DNA of 31,017 bases from Bog-756 sp963977795 (GTDB lineage Bacteria > Actinomycetota > Acidimicrobiia > Acidimicrobiales > RAAP-2), in the NCBI GenBank assembly GCA_963977795.1, contig CAXBRB010000007.1:1-31017 (forward strand), in the 5' to 3' direction. Shown in pieces: positions 23,211 to 30,293 of this stretch. The notes beneath the pieces were generated by a model. The model had not been told where the DNA came from. It was given only the letters and a program-made list of their open reading frames with translations, and made no database searches. Both the position numbers and the translations under genes were made by a program. How positions within the stretch are numbered: the first letter of the stretch is position 1; the number at the start of each line of letters is the position of its first letter.

Positions 23211-23265
23211 ACGGTAGCCATCTCAGGTGAACGGCCAGGAAACTCCGGGAAACGTCCAGGTGATC
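23211..23265 (-). promoter_or_regulatory. PHO-box-like array and -10 upstream of pstC
   Basis: On the minus strand, units begin at 23265 (GATCACC), 23253 (GTTTCCC, one base out of phase), 23243 (GTTTCCT) and 23232 (a perfect GTTCACC); first and last are 33 bp apart, three 11-bp turns. The perfect unit ends nine bases before TACCGT (23216-23211), a TANNNT -10 candidate. The same nine-base spacing occurs at the secreted PstS-like promoter. PhoP binding is inferred from the family consensus. The predicted leader to the pstC GTG is roughly 90 bases. Confidence 0.68.
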
Positions 23266-23313
23266 TCTCGGTCATCCTGGTGGGAACGGTCGCTGGAGGG
23301 CCCGCCGGCGGGC

Positions 23314-24033
23314 TCAGAACCCGAGGAGCTGGCCCCGGGCGATGACCAGGTGCACCGCCGGGTCCTTCCAGGCGAACTGGCGGTCCGAGCCGATGGTGAG
23401 TGGCAGGGCCGACGCCCGGGGGTTGCTGGCCGGCGAGTAGGGCGGAGCCGCCAGGAGCTGGGGGATGACCCGGACCAGGAGGTTGCCGGCGTCGGCGCTC
23501 ACCGAGCGGACCTGGTCGACGCTGACCCAGTAGAGGTTCGACCCGCCGCAGGCGATGAAGAAGGCCAGCCACCGGGCCCCGCCGGCGGACGTCCACAGCA
23601 CGGGCTCGGAGGTGAGCACCCGCTGGCCCTCGGGGACGGTGCCCACCACGTGGGAGCGGTCGGGGCCGGCGTAGAGGTGGACCCCGGGGGGGAACGAGAA
23701 GCCGTACACCAGGCCGGTGCCCCCGTGGTCCCGAATGGAGCGCACGGCGGCAGCGGCGGCCGGATCGGGGGTGAAGGCCGGGAAGGGGGGCTGGACGCCG
23801 GGGTACTCGCCCTGGGGGATGCTCCCGCCCAGCACGTAGGCGCATCCCTGGACCGGGACGTTCGGCGGCTGGACGATGCCGGTGGTGGAGGCGGTGGCCG
23901 GGCGGGCCGGCGATCCTCCGCAGGCGGCGGCCACGGCCACCAGGCCGGTCGCCAGGACGGCCAGACCCCGGCGGGGCCGGGTGCGCCCGAGCACCTGGCG
24001 GGTGACGGCGGGTGTGGGGTGAGGGGTGGTCAT
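23314..24033 (-). CDS. Lipoprotein of unknown function upstream of the pst operon
   Basis: A 239-residue protein. The signal is a basic region (RTRPRRG) then a hydrophobic core ending VAVAAAC, a lipobox-like cysteine near residue 38, so it is probably a membrane lipoprotein. The mature part includes GVHLYAGPDRSHVVGTVPEGQRV and a later YWVSVDQVRSV, which resemble an SH3-like beta domain, and three cysteines including the lipidated one. I do not recognise a named family. The ATG at 24033 starts the signal peptide; the in-frame ATG at 24168 would add a 45-residue non-signal leader and read through the repeat array, so it was rejected. It points the same way as pstC with about 200 bases between. 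TTGACG at 24092-24087 is a possible -35. Confidence 0.7.
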   Translation of the reverse strand: MTTPHPTPAVTRQVLGRTRPRRGLAVLATGLVAVAAACGGSPARPATASTTGIVQPPNVPVQGCAYVLGGSIPQGEYPGVQPPFPAFTPDPAAAAAVRSIRDHGGTGLVYGFSFPPGVHLYAGPDRSHVVGTVPEGQRVLTSEPVLWTSAGGARWLAFFIACGGSNLYWVSVDQVRSVSADAGNLLVRVIPQLLAAPPYSPASNPRASALPLTIGSDRQFAWKDPAVHLVIARGQLLGF

Positions 24034-24129
24034 GTTCGTGTGGGCGCTGCCGTGCCCGCCCAGTGATGCCACAGACGGGGCCACGGCGTCAACGGGACCG
24101 AGCGGAAGGGAAAGCCCGCTGACCAGGGA

Positions 24130-24169
24130 GTTCACCCGCCGTTTGCCGCTCGGGGCCGAAGAGTTCACC
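24130..24169 (+). promoter_or_regulatory. PHO-box-like direct repeats in the divergent region
   Basis: Units at exact 11-bp steps: GTTCACC (24130), GTTTGCC (24141), GGGGCCG (24152, poor) and GTTCACC (24163). Two perfect half-sites exactly 33 bp apart make this the clearest array in the window. The orientation matches the plus-strand small gene at 24207, but it also lies upstream of the minus-strand lipoprotein gene, so the target is uncertain. Confidence 0.7.
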
Positions 24170-24194
24170 TGACCGGCGCAGCCGGGGCCACGGG

Positions 24195-24200
24195 TAGGCT
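24195..24200 (+). promoter_or_regulatory. -10 box for small ORF, leaderless arrangement
   Basis: TAGGCT matches TANNNT and ends six bases before the ATG at 24207, with no Shine-Dalgarno between. The last GTTCACC of the upstream array ends 25 bases before it, farther than in the two pst arrays. Confidence 0.5.
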
Positions 24201-24206
24201 CACCCC

Positions 24207-24359
24207 ATGCGCTTGGTCCGTGCCGCTGCCGTCGTCGGCGCCCTGGTGGGCGTCGGCCTCCTCGTCCGCCGCCTCCTGGCCGACGACGACGTGCTGCCGG
24301 CCATCGGCGGCGACACCTGGCCCCCCGTGCCCACCAAGGACGCCCCCGGCCGGGCCTGA
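24207..24359 (+). CDS. Small single-helix membrane protein
   Basis: A 50-residue protein. Residues 2-20 form a hydrophobic helix (LVRAAAVVGALVGVGLLV) flanked by arginines, followed by a short acidic/Pro-rich tail containing IGGDTWPPVP. It lacks a lipobox or signal cleavage site. The gene is supported by a -10 box correctly spaced for leaderless translation and by strong third-position GC. Its function is unknown. It diverges from the lipoprotein gene and shares the PHO-like repeat region, so a link to phosphate starvation is possible but unproven. It converges with serA. Confidence 0.6.
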   Translation: MRLVRAAAVVGALVGVGLLVRRLLADDDVLPAIGGDTWPPVPTKDAPGRA

Positions 24360-24370
24360 CCCCGCCGTCC

Positions 24371-24422
24371 GCCGTCTTCGGGACGGCATCGAGCCGAGTG
24401 CGCCCGGCAGCCGGTGCCGGGC
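24371..24422. terminator. Two hairpins between convergent small ORF and serA
   Basis: GCCGTC-TTCGG-GACGGC (24371-24387) and GCCCGGC-AGCCGGT-GCCGGGC (24402-24422) lie between the stop of the small plus-strand gene and the serA stop. They are plausible bidirectional terminators without T-tracts. Confidence 0.55.
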
Positions 24423-24440
24423 TCTCCCCCAGTCAGCAAG

Positions 24441-26006
24441 TCAGGTGCGCAGGGCGTGGACGCCGTCGATGCCGTCGGCCTGGCGCAGCTGGGCCAGGGC
24501 CTCGTCGGGCACCGGGCCGATGGTGGAGAGGACCATCAGGGCCGAGTGCCCGGTGGCCGAGGGCCCCACGGCCATCGACGAGATGGAGATCCCGGCGTCG
24601 CCCAGGACCGTGCCCACCACGCCGATCATGCCCGGCCGGTCGTCGTTGCGGACCACCAGCATGTCGGGGGCGGGCGGCACCTCGAGGGTGTGGTCGTCCA
24701 TCATGACCAGGCGAGACTCGGTGCGGGGCCCGGCCAGGGTGCCCGAGACCGAGTGGGCGCCGCTGCGCAGGGTGACCAGGTTCACGAAGTCGTGCGGGGT
24801 GACCGAGGAGGACTCCTTGACCTCGAGGCCCCGCTCCTCGGCCAGCTGCGGGGCGTTCACGTACGACACCGGCTGGTCGGTGGCCTCGGCGAAGAGGCCC
24901 TTGAGGACCGAGAGGGTCAGGATCCCCGTCCCGGCCCCGGCCAGGCCGCCCTGGTACTCGATCTCGAGCTGGGCGGGCAGGCCCTCCTCCAGGCCGGCCA
25001 GGATGCGGCCCAGCTGCTCGGCCAGGCCCATGAACGGCCGCACCGTCTCGGACACATCGGTGGCGGCCACGTTGACGGCGTAGGGGACGAAGTCGCCGGC
25101 CAGGGCCAGGTTCACCATCTCGGCGATGGTGACGCCGGCCTTGTCCTGGGCCTCGGCCGTGGAGGCGCCGAGGTGGGGCGTGACCACGACGGAGGGCAGG
25201 CCGAAGAGGGGGGACTCGGTGGTCGGCTCGGAGGCGAAGACGTCGATGCCTGCTCCGCCGATGTGGCCCGACTCGATGGCTGCGGCCAGTGCCGCCTCGT
25301 CGATGATCCCGCCCCGGGCGGTGTTGATGATGCGCACGCCGGCCTTGCACTTGGCCAGGGTCTCGGCACCGAAGAGGCCGAGGGTCTCCTTGTTCTTGGG
25401 GAGGTGGATGGTGATGAAGTCTGCCTCGGCCAGGGCGTCGTCCAGGCTGAGCAGCTCCACTCCCATGGTCCGGGCCCGCTCGGCCGACACGAAGGGGTCG
25501 TAGGCCACCAGGCGCATGCCGAAGGCCAGGGCCCGCTGGGCCACCAGGGCGCCGATGCGGCCGAGGCCCACCACGGCCAGGGTCTTGCCGTGGAGCTCCA
25601 CGCCCTCCCACTTGGACCGCTCCCACTTGCCGTCCACCAGGGCGGCGTGGGCCTGGGGGACGTTGCGGGCCTGGGCCAGCAGGAGGGCCATGGCCTGCTC
25701 GGCGGCCGAGAGGATGTTCGACTGCGGGGCGTTCACCACCATCACGCCGCGCTCGGTGGCCGCCGCCACGTCCACGTTGTCGAGGCCGATGCCGGCCCGG
25801 CCCACCACCACCAGGTCACCCCCAGCGGCCAGCACCTCGGCGGTGACCGTGGTGGCCGAGCGGATGACCAGGGCGTGGGCGCCCTTGACGGCCTCGAGGA
25901 GCTCCTCGGGCGAGAGCCCGAGGCGGACGTCGACCTCGTGGCCGGCGTCGGCCATCAGGTCGAGCCCGGCCTGGGCCAGCTTTTCGGAGACGAGGACCCT
26001 ACCCAT
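24441..26006 (-). CDS. serA: D-3-phosphoglycerate dehydrogenase SerA
   Basis: A 521-residue protein, the long form. It oxidises 3-phosphoglycerate with NAD as the first step of serine synthesis. The N-terminal substrate domain is interrupted by the Rossmann domain with GLGRIG (147-152). Catalytic residues are Arg231 (NTARGG), Glu260 (FASEP) and His278 (TPHLGAS). An intervening allosteric domain (about 310-445) and a C-terminal ACT domain (about 448-521, DMLVVRNDDRPGMIGVVGTV) follow, as in mycobacterial SerA, so serine feedback is likely. The ATG at 26006 has AAAGGA upstream; the longer frame to 26099 is a Pro/Arg-rich leader and was rejected. It lies 96 bases downstream of the aminotransferase gene on the same strand. 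Confidence 0.96.
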   Translation of the reverse strand: MGRVLVSEKLAQAGLDLMADAGHEVDVRLGLSPEELLEAVKGAHALVIRSATTVTAEVLAAGGDLVVVGRAGIGLDNVDVAAATERGVMVVNAPQSNILSAAEQAMALLLAQARNVPQAHAALVDGKWERSKWEGVELHGKTLAVVGLGRIGALVAQRALAFGMRLVAYDPFVSAERARTMGVELLSLDDALAEADFITIHLPKNKETLGLFGAETLAKCKAGVRIINTARGGIIDEAALAAAIESGHIGGAGIDVFASEPTTESPLFGLPSVVVTPHLGASTAEAQDKAGVTIAEMVNLALAGDFVPYAVNVAATDVSETVRPFMGLAEQLGRILAGLEEGLPAQLEIEYQGGLAGAGTGILTLSVLKGLFAEATDQPVSYVNAPQLAEERGLEVKESSSVTPHDFVNLVTLRSGAHSVSGTLAGPRTESRLVMMDDHTLEVPPAPDMLVVRNDDRPGMIGVVGTVLGDAGISISSMAVGPSATGHSALMVLSTIGPVPDEALAQLRQADGIDGVHALRT

Positions 26007-26102
26007 GGTGTTCCTTTCGGTGGCCGGCCGTCGGGCCGGCGATGGTGGTGGAAGCAGACGTGGTGGCGGTGGCCGAGCGGCCACCCGCCCGCCGGGCACG
26101 CC

Positions 26103-27356
26103 CTAGGAGGCGCTCCCGAAGAGCTCGGCCAGCCGGGTGACGCCCTCGACGAGGTCGTCGTCCCCCAGAGCGTAGGAGAGGCGGAAGTGGGCCGGTGCGC
26201 CGAAGGCCTCCCCGGGCACCACGGCCACCTTGGCCTCGTCGATGGCCAGCTCGGCCAGCTCGGCGCTGGTGGTGCAGGTGCGGCCCCGGATGGTCCGGCC
26301 GAGCAGGCCCTCCACCGACGGGAAGGCGTAGAAGGCGCCCTCGGGAAGGGGGCAGACCACGCCGTCGATCTCGTTCAGCATCCGGTGGATGGTGCGGCGG
26401 CGCCGGTCGAAGGCGGCCCGCATCTCGGCCACGGCGGCCAGGTCGCCGGTCACGGCGGCCAGGGCGGCCCGCTGGGACACGTTGGCCACGTTGGAGGTCT
26501 CGTGCGACTGGATGTTGGTGGCCGCGGCGATGACGTCGGCCGGGCCCAGCATCCACCCCACCCGCCAGCCGGTCATGGCGTAGGTCTTGGCCACGCCGTT
26601 GACCACGATGCAGCGGTCGGCCAGCTCGGGGGTGACCACCGGGAGCGAGTGGAAGGCGGCGTCGCCGTAGACGAGGTGCTCGTAGATCTCGTCGGTCATC
26701 ACCCAGATGCCGTGGTCGGCGGCCCAGGCGCCCACGGCGGCCATCTCGTCGCGGGAGTAGACGGCTCCGGTGGGGTTGGAGGGCGAGACGAAGACCAGGG
26801 CCTTGGTGGCCGGGGTGCGGGCCGCCTCGAGCTGGTCCACGGTGACCTTGAAGCCGGCCGCCGCCGTGGTGGCCACCGGCACCGGGACGCCGCCGGCCAG
26901 GGCGATGGCCTCGGGGTAGGTGGTCCAGTAGGGGGCCGGGAGCAGGACCTCGTCCCCAGGGTCGCACAGGACGGCGAAGGCGTTGGCCACGGCCTGCTTG
27001 CCCCCGTTGGTCACCAGGACCTGGGAGGCGGCCACCTCGAGCCCCGAGTCCCGGCGGGTCTTGGCGCTGATGGCCTCACGGAGCTCGGGGAGTCCGGCCG
27101 TGGGCGAGTACCGGTGGTTCTTCGGGTCGCGGCAGGCCGCCTCGGCGGCAGCCACGATGGCCTCGGGCGTGGGGAAGTCGGGCTCGCCGGCCCCGAAGCC
27201 GATGACGTTCTCGCCCTGGGCCTGGAGGGCCTTGGCCTTGGCGTCGACGGCCAGGGTGGCCGACGGGGCCACGGCGGCGGCCCGGCGGGAGATCCGGCTG
27301 CCCGTCACCCCGGCGCCGGGCGCGCCGGAGGGAGCGATTCCAGGGTCTGTGGCCAT
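26103..27356 (-). CDS. Aspartate-type PLP aminotransferase (class I)
   Basis: A 417-residue fold-type I aminotransferase. Motifs: YSPTAGLPELREAI (83-96), the PLP-phosphate region TNGGKQAV, SPSNPTGAVYS (191-201), TDEIYEHLVY (221-230) with Asp222, and the Schiff-base Lys257 in VAKTYAMTGWRVGW. These fit the bacterial Ib aspartate aminotransferase group, which makes aspartate from oxaloacetate and glutamate; some members also use prephenate or other substrates, so specificity is not certain. The ATG at 27356 was chosen; an ATG at 27365 is in frame nine bases earlier. The start lies 19 bases from the divergent serC GTG, so the two promoters must overlap. It probably shares a transcript with serA. 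Confidence 0.92.
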   Translation of the reverse strand: MATDPGIAPSGAPGAGVTGSRISRRAAAVAPSATLAVDAKAKALQAQGENVIGFGAGEPDFPTPEAIVAAAEAACRDPKNHRYSPTAGLPELREAISAKTRRDSGLEVAASQVLVTNGGKQAVANAFAVLCDPGDEVLLPAPYWTTYPEAIALAGGVPVPVATTAAAGFKVTVDQLEAARTPATKALVFVSPSNPTGAVYSRDEMAAVGAWAADHGIWVMTDEIYEHLVYGDAAFHSLPVVTPELADRCIVVNGVAKTYAMTGWRVGWMLGPADVIAAATNIQSHETSNVANVSQRAALAAVTGDLAAVAEMRAAFDRRRRTIHRMLNEIDGVVCPLPEGAFYAFPSVEGLLGRTIRGRTCTTSAELAELAIDEAKVAVVPGEAFGAPAHFRLSYALGDDDLVEGVTRLAELFGSAS

Positions 27357-27375
27357 GGGTGCCATGATTCCATAC

Positions 27376-28521
27376 GTGACCGACACCCCTGACATCCGCA
27401 TCCCCGCCAGCCTCCTCCCCTCCGACGGCCGCTTCGGGGCCGGCCCGTCGAAGGTGCGGCCCGAGGCCGTCGAGGCCCTGGCCGCCGTGTCCACCACGTT
27501 CCTGGGCACCAGCCACCGCCAGAAGACGGTGAAGTCCGTGGTGGGGAGCCTGCGCCAGGGGCTGGCCGACCTGTTCTCGCTGCCCGAGGGGTACGTGGTC
27601 GCCCTGGGCAACGGCGGGGCCACCGCCTTCTGGGACATCGCCACCTTCGGCCTCATCCAGGACCGGAGCCAGCACCTCTCCTTCGGCGAGTTCTCCTCCA
27701 AGTTCGCCTCGGCCGCCGCCGCCGCCCCCCACCTGGGCGAGCCCGAGGTGATCACCTCCGAGGTCGGCACCCACCCGCTCCCGGTGGCCCGGGACGGGAT
27801 CGACCTCTACGCCCTGACCCACAACGAGACCTCGACCGGGGTGATGATGCCCATCCTCCGGCCCGAGGGCGCCCCCCTGCCGGCGGACGGCGGCGGCCTG
27901 GTGGCCGTGGACGCCACCTCGGGGGCCGGCGGGCTCCGGGTCGACCCGGCCCAGTTCGACGCCTACTACTTCTCCCCCCAGAAGTGCTTCGCCTCCGACG
28001 GCGGGCTGTGGATCGCCCTCCTCTCCCCCGCCGCCCAGGAGCGCATCGCCGCCATCGCCGCCTCGGGCCGGTGGGTGCCGGCCTCCATGGACCTGGCCAT
28101 CGCCCTGGAGAACTCCAAGGCCGACCAGACCTACAACACCCCGGCACTGGCCACCATCTTCCTGATGGACCAGCAGGTCCGGTGGTTCAACGACAACGGC
28201 GGCATGGAGTTCAGCGCCGGCCGGTCGGACCGCTCGGCCGAGATCCTCTACACCTGGGCCGACAACTCGGACTTCGCCACGCCGTTCGTGACCCGGGAGC
28301 AGGACCGCAGCCACGTGATCGGCACCATCGACCTCGACGACGCCATCGACGCCGCCGCCGTGGCCGCCGTCCTCCGGGCCAACGGGGTGGTCGACACCGA
28401 GCCCTACCGCAAGCTCGGCCGCAACCAGCTGCGGATCGCCATGTTCCCGGCCGTCGATCCCGAGGACGTGGCCGCTCTGTGCGCCTGCATCACCCACGTG
28501 GTGGGTGCGCTGGCCCAGTAG
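27376..28521 (+). CDS. serC: Phosphoserine aminotransferase SerC, actinobacterial type
   Basis: A 381-residue PLP enzyme converting 3-phosphohydroxypyruvate and glutamate to phosphoserine, directly after the SerA step. The N-terminus RIPASLLPSDGRFGAGPSKV and the PLP lysine Lys203 in YFSPQKCFASDGGLW are characteristic of the mycobacterial/actinobacterial SerC group, which is distinct from enterobacterial SerC. HNETSTGV carries the expected active-site segment. The GTG at 27376 is preferred because CATGAT (27363-27368) could be a -10 for a leaderless transcript; an in-frame ATG at 27364 would add four residues. It is divergent from the aminotransferase gene and convergent with ilvC. No serB is present in the window. 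Confidence 0.95.
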   Translation: MTDTPDIRIPASLLPSDGRFGAGPSKVRPEAVEALAAVSTTFLGTSHRQKTVKSVVGSLRQGLADLFSLPEGYVVALGNGGATAFWDIATFGLIQDRSQHLSFGEFSSKFASAAAAAPHLGEPEVITSEVGTHPLPVARDGIDLYALTHNETSTGVMMPILRPEGAPLPADGGGLVAVDATSGAGGLRVDPAQFDAYYFSPQKCFASDGGLWIALLSPAAQERIAAIAASGRWVPASMDLAIALENSKADQTYNTPALATIFLMDQQVRWFNDNGGMEFSAGRSDRSAEILYTWADNSDFATPFVTREQDRSHVIGTIDLDDAIDAAAVAAVLRANGVVDTEPYRKLGRNQLRIAMFPAVDPEDVAALCACITHVVGALAQ

Positions 28522-28631
28522 GGACCCGAGGCGGACCGGGGGCGACGGATTCTTCCTGGCGGCCCGGACGGCCGCCGGTCACCGGACAGGGACCCACCCT
28601 GCGAGATTCGTGCCCACAAGCCGCAGATGCC

Positions 28632-28664
28632 AGCAGCCCCGCCGACCGGGTCGACGGGGCTGCT
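28632..28664. terminator. Long hairpin terminator between serC and ilvC
   Basis: A 10-bp outer stem (28632-28641 with 28655-28664) encloses an inner CGAC-CGG-GTCG hairpin (28643-28653). It lies between convergent stops and can serve both strands. The rest of 28522-28701 holds no gene. Confidence 0.75.
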
Positions 28665-28701
28665 TGTGCGATGCGGAAGGGGGCGACGGCGCCCCGGCGG
28701 C

Positions 28702-29727
28702 TCAGCCGCCCGAGATGTCCTGGACCCGCTGCTTGCCGGCCGACACGAAGGGCATCATGGCCCGCAGCTCGGCGCCGACCACCTCGATCTGCTGCTCCTG
28801 GCCGGCCTTCTTGAGCGCCTCGTAGACCGGGCGGCCGTTGCGGTTCTCGGCCACCCACTCGGCGGCGAAGGTGCCGTCCTGGATCTCGCCCAGGATCTTG
28901 GCCATCTCGTCCTTCACGGCCTGGTTGATCACCCGGGGGCCCCGGGTCAGGTCGCCGTACTCGGCCGTGTCCGAGATGGAGTAGCGCATGCCGGCGATCC
29001 CCTGCTCGTACATGAGGTCGACGATGAGCTTCAGCTCGTGCAGGCACTCGAAGTAGGCCGACTCGGGCTGGTAGCCGGCGCCCACCAGCGTCTCGAAGCC
29101 GGCCTGGACCAGGGCGGTCAGGCCGCCGCAGAGGACGACCTGCTCACCGAAGAGGTCGGTCTCGGTCTCCTCGGCGAAGGTGGTGTCGAGCACGCCCGCC
29201 CGGGTGGCCCCGATGGCGTGGGCGTACGAGAGGGCCAGGGCGTGGGCGGTCCCGGTGGCGTCCTGGGACACGGCGATCAGCGAGGGCACGCCGCCGCCCT
29301 CCACGTAGGTGCGCCGCACCAGGTGGCCGGGGCCCTTGGGGGCGACCATGGCCACGTCCACGTCGGCCGGCGGGGCGATCAGGTCGAAGCGGATGTTGAA
29401 GCCGTGGGCGAAGAAGAGGGCGTCGCCGGCCTTCAGGTTGGGGGCGATCTCGGCCTCGTAGACGGCGGCCTGCTCGGTGTCGGGCAGGAGGACCATGATC
29501 AGGTCGGCCTCGGCGCACGCCTCGCCGACGGGCAGCACCCGCAGGCCGGCCTCCTCAGCCTTGGCCTTGGACGACGACCCCTCACGCAGGCCGACGCGCA
29601 CGTCGACCCCGGACTCGGACAGGTTGAGGGCGTGGGCATGCCCCTGGGAGCCGTAGCCGATGACGGCGACCTTGCGGCCCCCGATGAGGCCCGGGTCGGC
29701 GTCCTTCTCGTAGTACAGCGTGGCCAT
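28702..29727 (-). CDS. ilvC: Ketol-acid reductoisomerase IlvC (class I)
   Basis: A 341-residue class I enzyme. It isomerises and reduces acetolactate or acetohydroxybutyrate in valine/isoleucine synthesis using NADPH and two Mg ions. The Rossmann GYGSQG is at 24-29 with a basic/Ser-rich cofactor loop after it (GLREGSSSK), favouring NADPH. His108 (FAHGFNIRF) and the metal ligands Asp191, Glu195, Glu227 and Glu231 are present, as is Ser252 in SISDTAEYG. The C-terminal knotted domain is complete. The ATG lies six bases after the ilvN stop on the same strand, so it belongs to an ilvB-ilvN-ilvC operon that enters from the right. Confidence 0.98.
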   Translation of the reverse strand: MATLYYEKDADPGLIGGRKVAVIGYGSQGHAHALNLSESGVDVRVGLREGSSSKAKAEEAGLRVLPVGEACAEADLIMVLLPDTEQAAVYEAEIAPNLKAGDALFFAHGFNIRFDLIAPPADVDVAMVAPKGPGHLVRRTYVEGGGVPSLIAVSQDATGTAHALALSYAHAIGATRAGVLDTTFAEETETDLFGEQVVLCGGLTALVQAGFETLVGAGYQPESAYFECLHELKLIVDLMYEQGIAGMRYSISDTAEYGDLTRGPRVINQAVKDEMAKILGEIQDGTFAAEWVAENRNGRPVYEALKKAGQEQQIEVVGAELRAMMPFVSAGKQRVQDISGG

Positions 29728-29733
29728 GGAGGG

Positions 29734-30288
29734 TCAACCTGCTCTTTCTGTGTCGGGGCGTCCGCCGGCGGCGGCTGCGCCCCCGTCGTGGGACCGGTCA
29801 AGCATAGGCAACGCGACGCGGCCGGTCCGCTGGAGGGCGGTGATGCCGTAGCCGCGCACGAGGTCCTCGAAGTCGTCGAGCTTGGTCGGCGAGCCGGCCA
29901 CCATCACCATGAGGTGGGCCGGGCCGACGTCGACGATCTTCCCCTCGAAGACCCCGACCAGCTGGATGATCTGGCCCCGGGTGTCGGGGCCGGCCTCGAC
30001 GGTGGCCAGCAGCAGCTCCCGCTCCCGGGAGCGCTCGGGGGCCAGCTCGTCGATGGCCACCACCGGGATCAGCTTGTTGAGCTGCTTGGTGATCTGGTCG
30101 AGCGGGGCCGACTCGACGTCGACCACGATGGTGATCCGGCTGAACCGGTCGTCGTCGGTGGGGGCCACGGCCAGGCTGTAGATGTTGTAGCCCCGGCGGC
30201 TGAACAGGCTGGCCACCCGGGCCAGCACGCCGGACTTGTTCTCGACCAGGACGGTCAGGATGTGGTGGCGCTTGTCGGTGCCGTACAT
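29734..30288 (-). CDS. ilvN: Acetolactate synthase regulatory small subunit IlvN (IlvH)
   Basis: A 184-residue protein. The N-terminal ACT domain has HHILTVLVENKSGVLARVASLF and RRGYNIYSLAV, and the second half contains QIIQLVGVFEGKIVDVGP and the LMVMVAG strand. It binds valine and controls the catalytic subunit IlvB. About 20 C-terminal residues (SHDGGAAAAGGRPDTERAG) extend past the normal ~165-residue end. The ATG was chosen at the family N-terminus, five bases after the ilvB stop; a purine-rich GGGGGAGAGG inside the end of ilvB can serve as the ribosome site. Larger frames upstream are only shadows of ilvB. Confidence 0.95.
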   Translation of the reverse strand: MYGTDKRHHILTVLVENKSGVLARVASLFSRRGYNIYSLAVAPTDDDRFSRITIVVDVESAPLDQITKQLNKLIPVVAIDELAPERSRERELLLATVEAGPDTRGQIIQLVGVFEGKIVDVGPAHLMVMVAGSPTKLDDFEDLVRGYGITALQRTGRVALPMLDRSHDGGAAAAGGRPDTERAG

Positions 30289-30293
30289 GGCGG

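Noticed and set aside
23117..23268. Possible small protein between the lipoprotein gene and pstC
   Set aside because: The frame ending at 23117 runs through the PHO-like array and a Pro/Ser-rich stretch without a ribosome site or recognisable motif.
24034..24168. Longer lipoprotein start at 24168
   Set aside because: It would place 45 residues before the signal peptide and translate the PHO-like repeats; the lipoprotein signal starts naturally at 24033.
24414..27392. 992-residue plus-strand frame over serA and the aminotransferase
   Set aside because: It is Gly/His/Val-rich and an exact antisense shadow of two clear enzymes.
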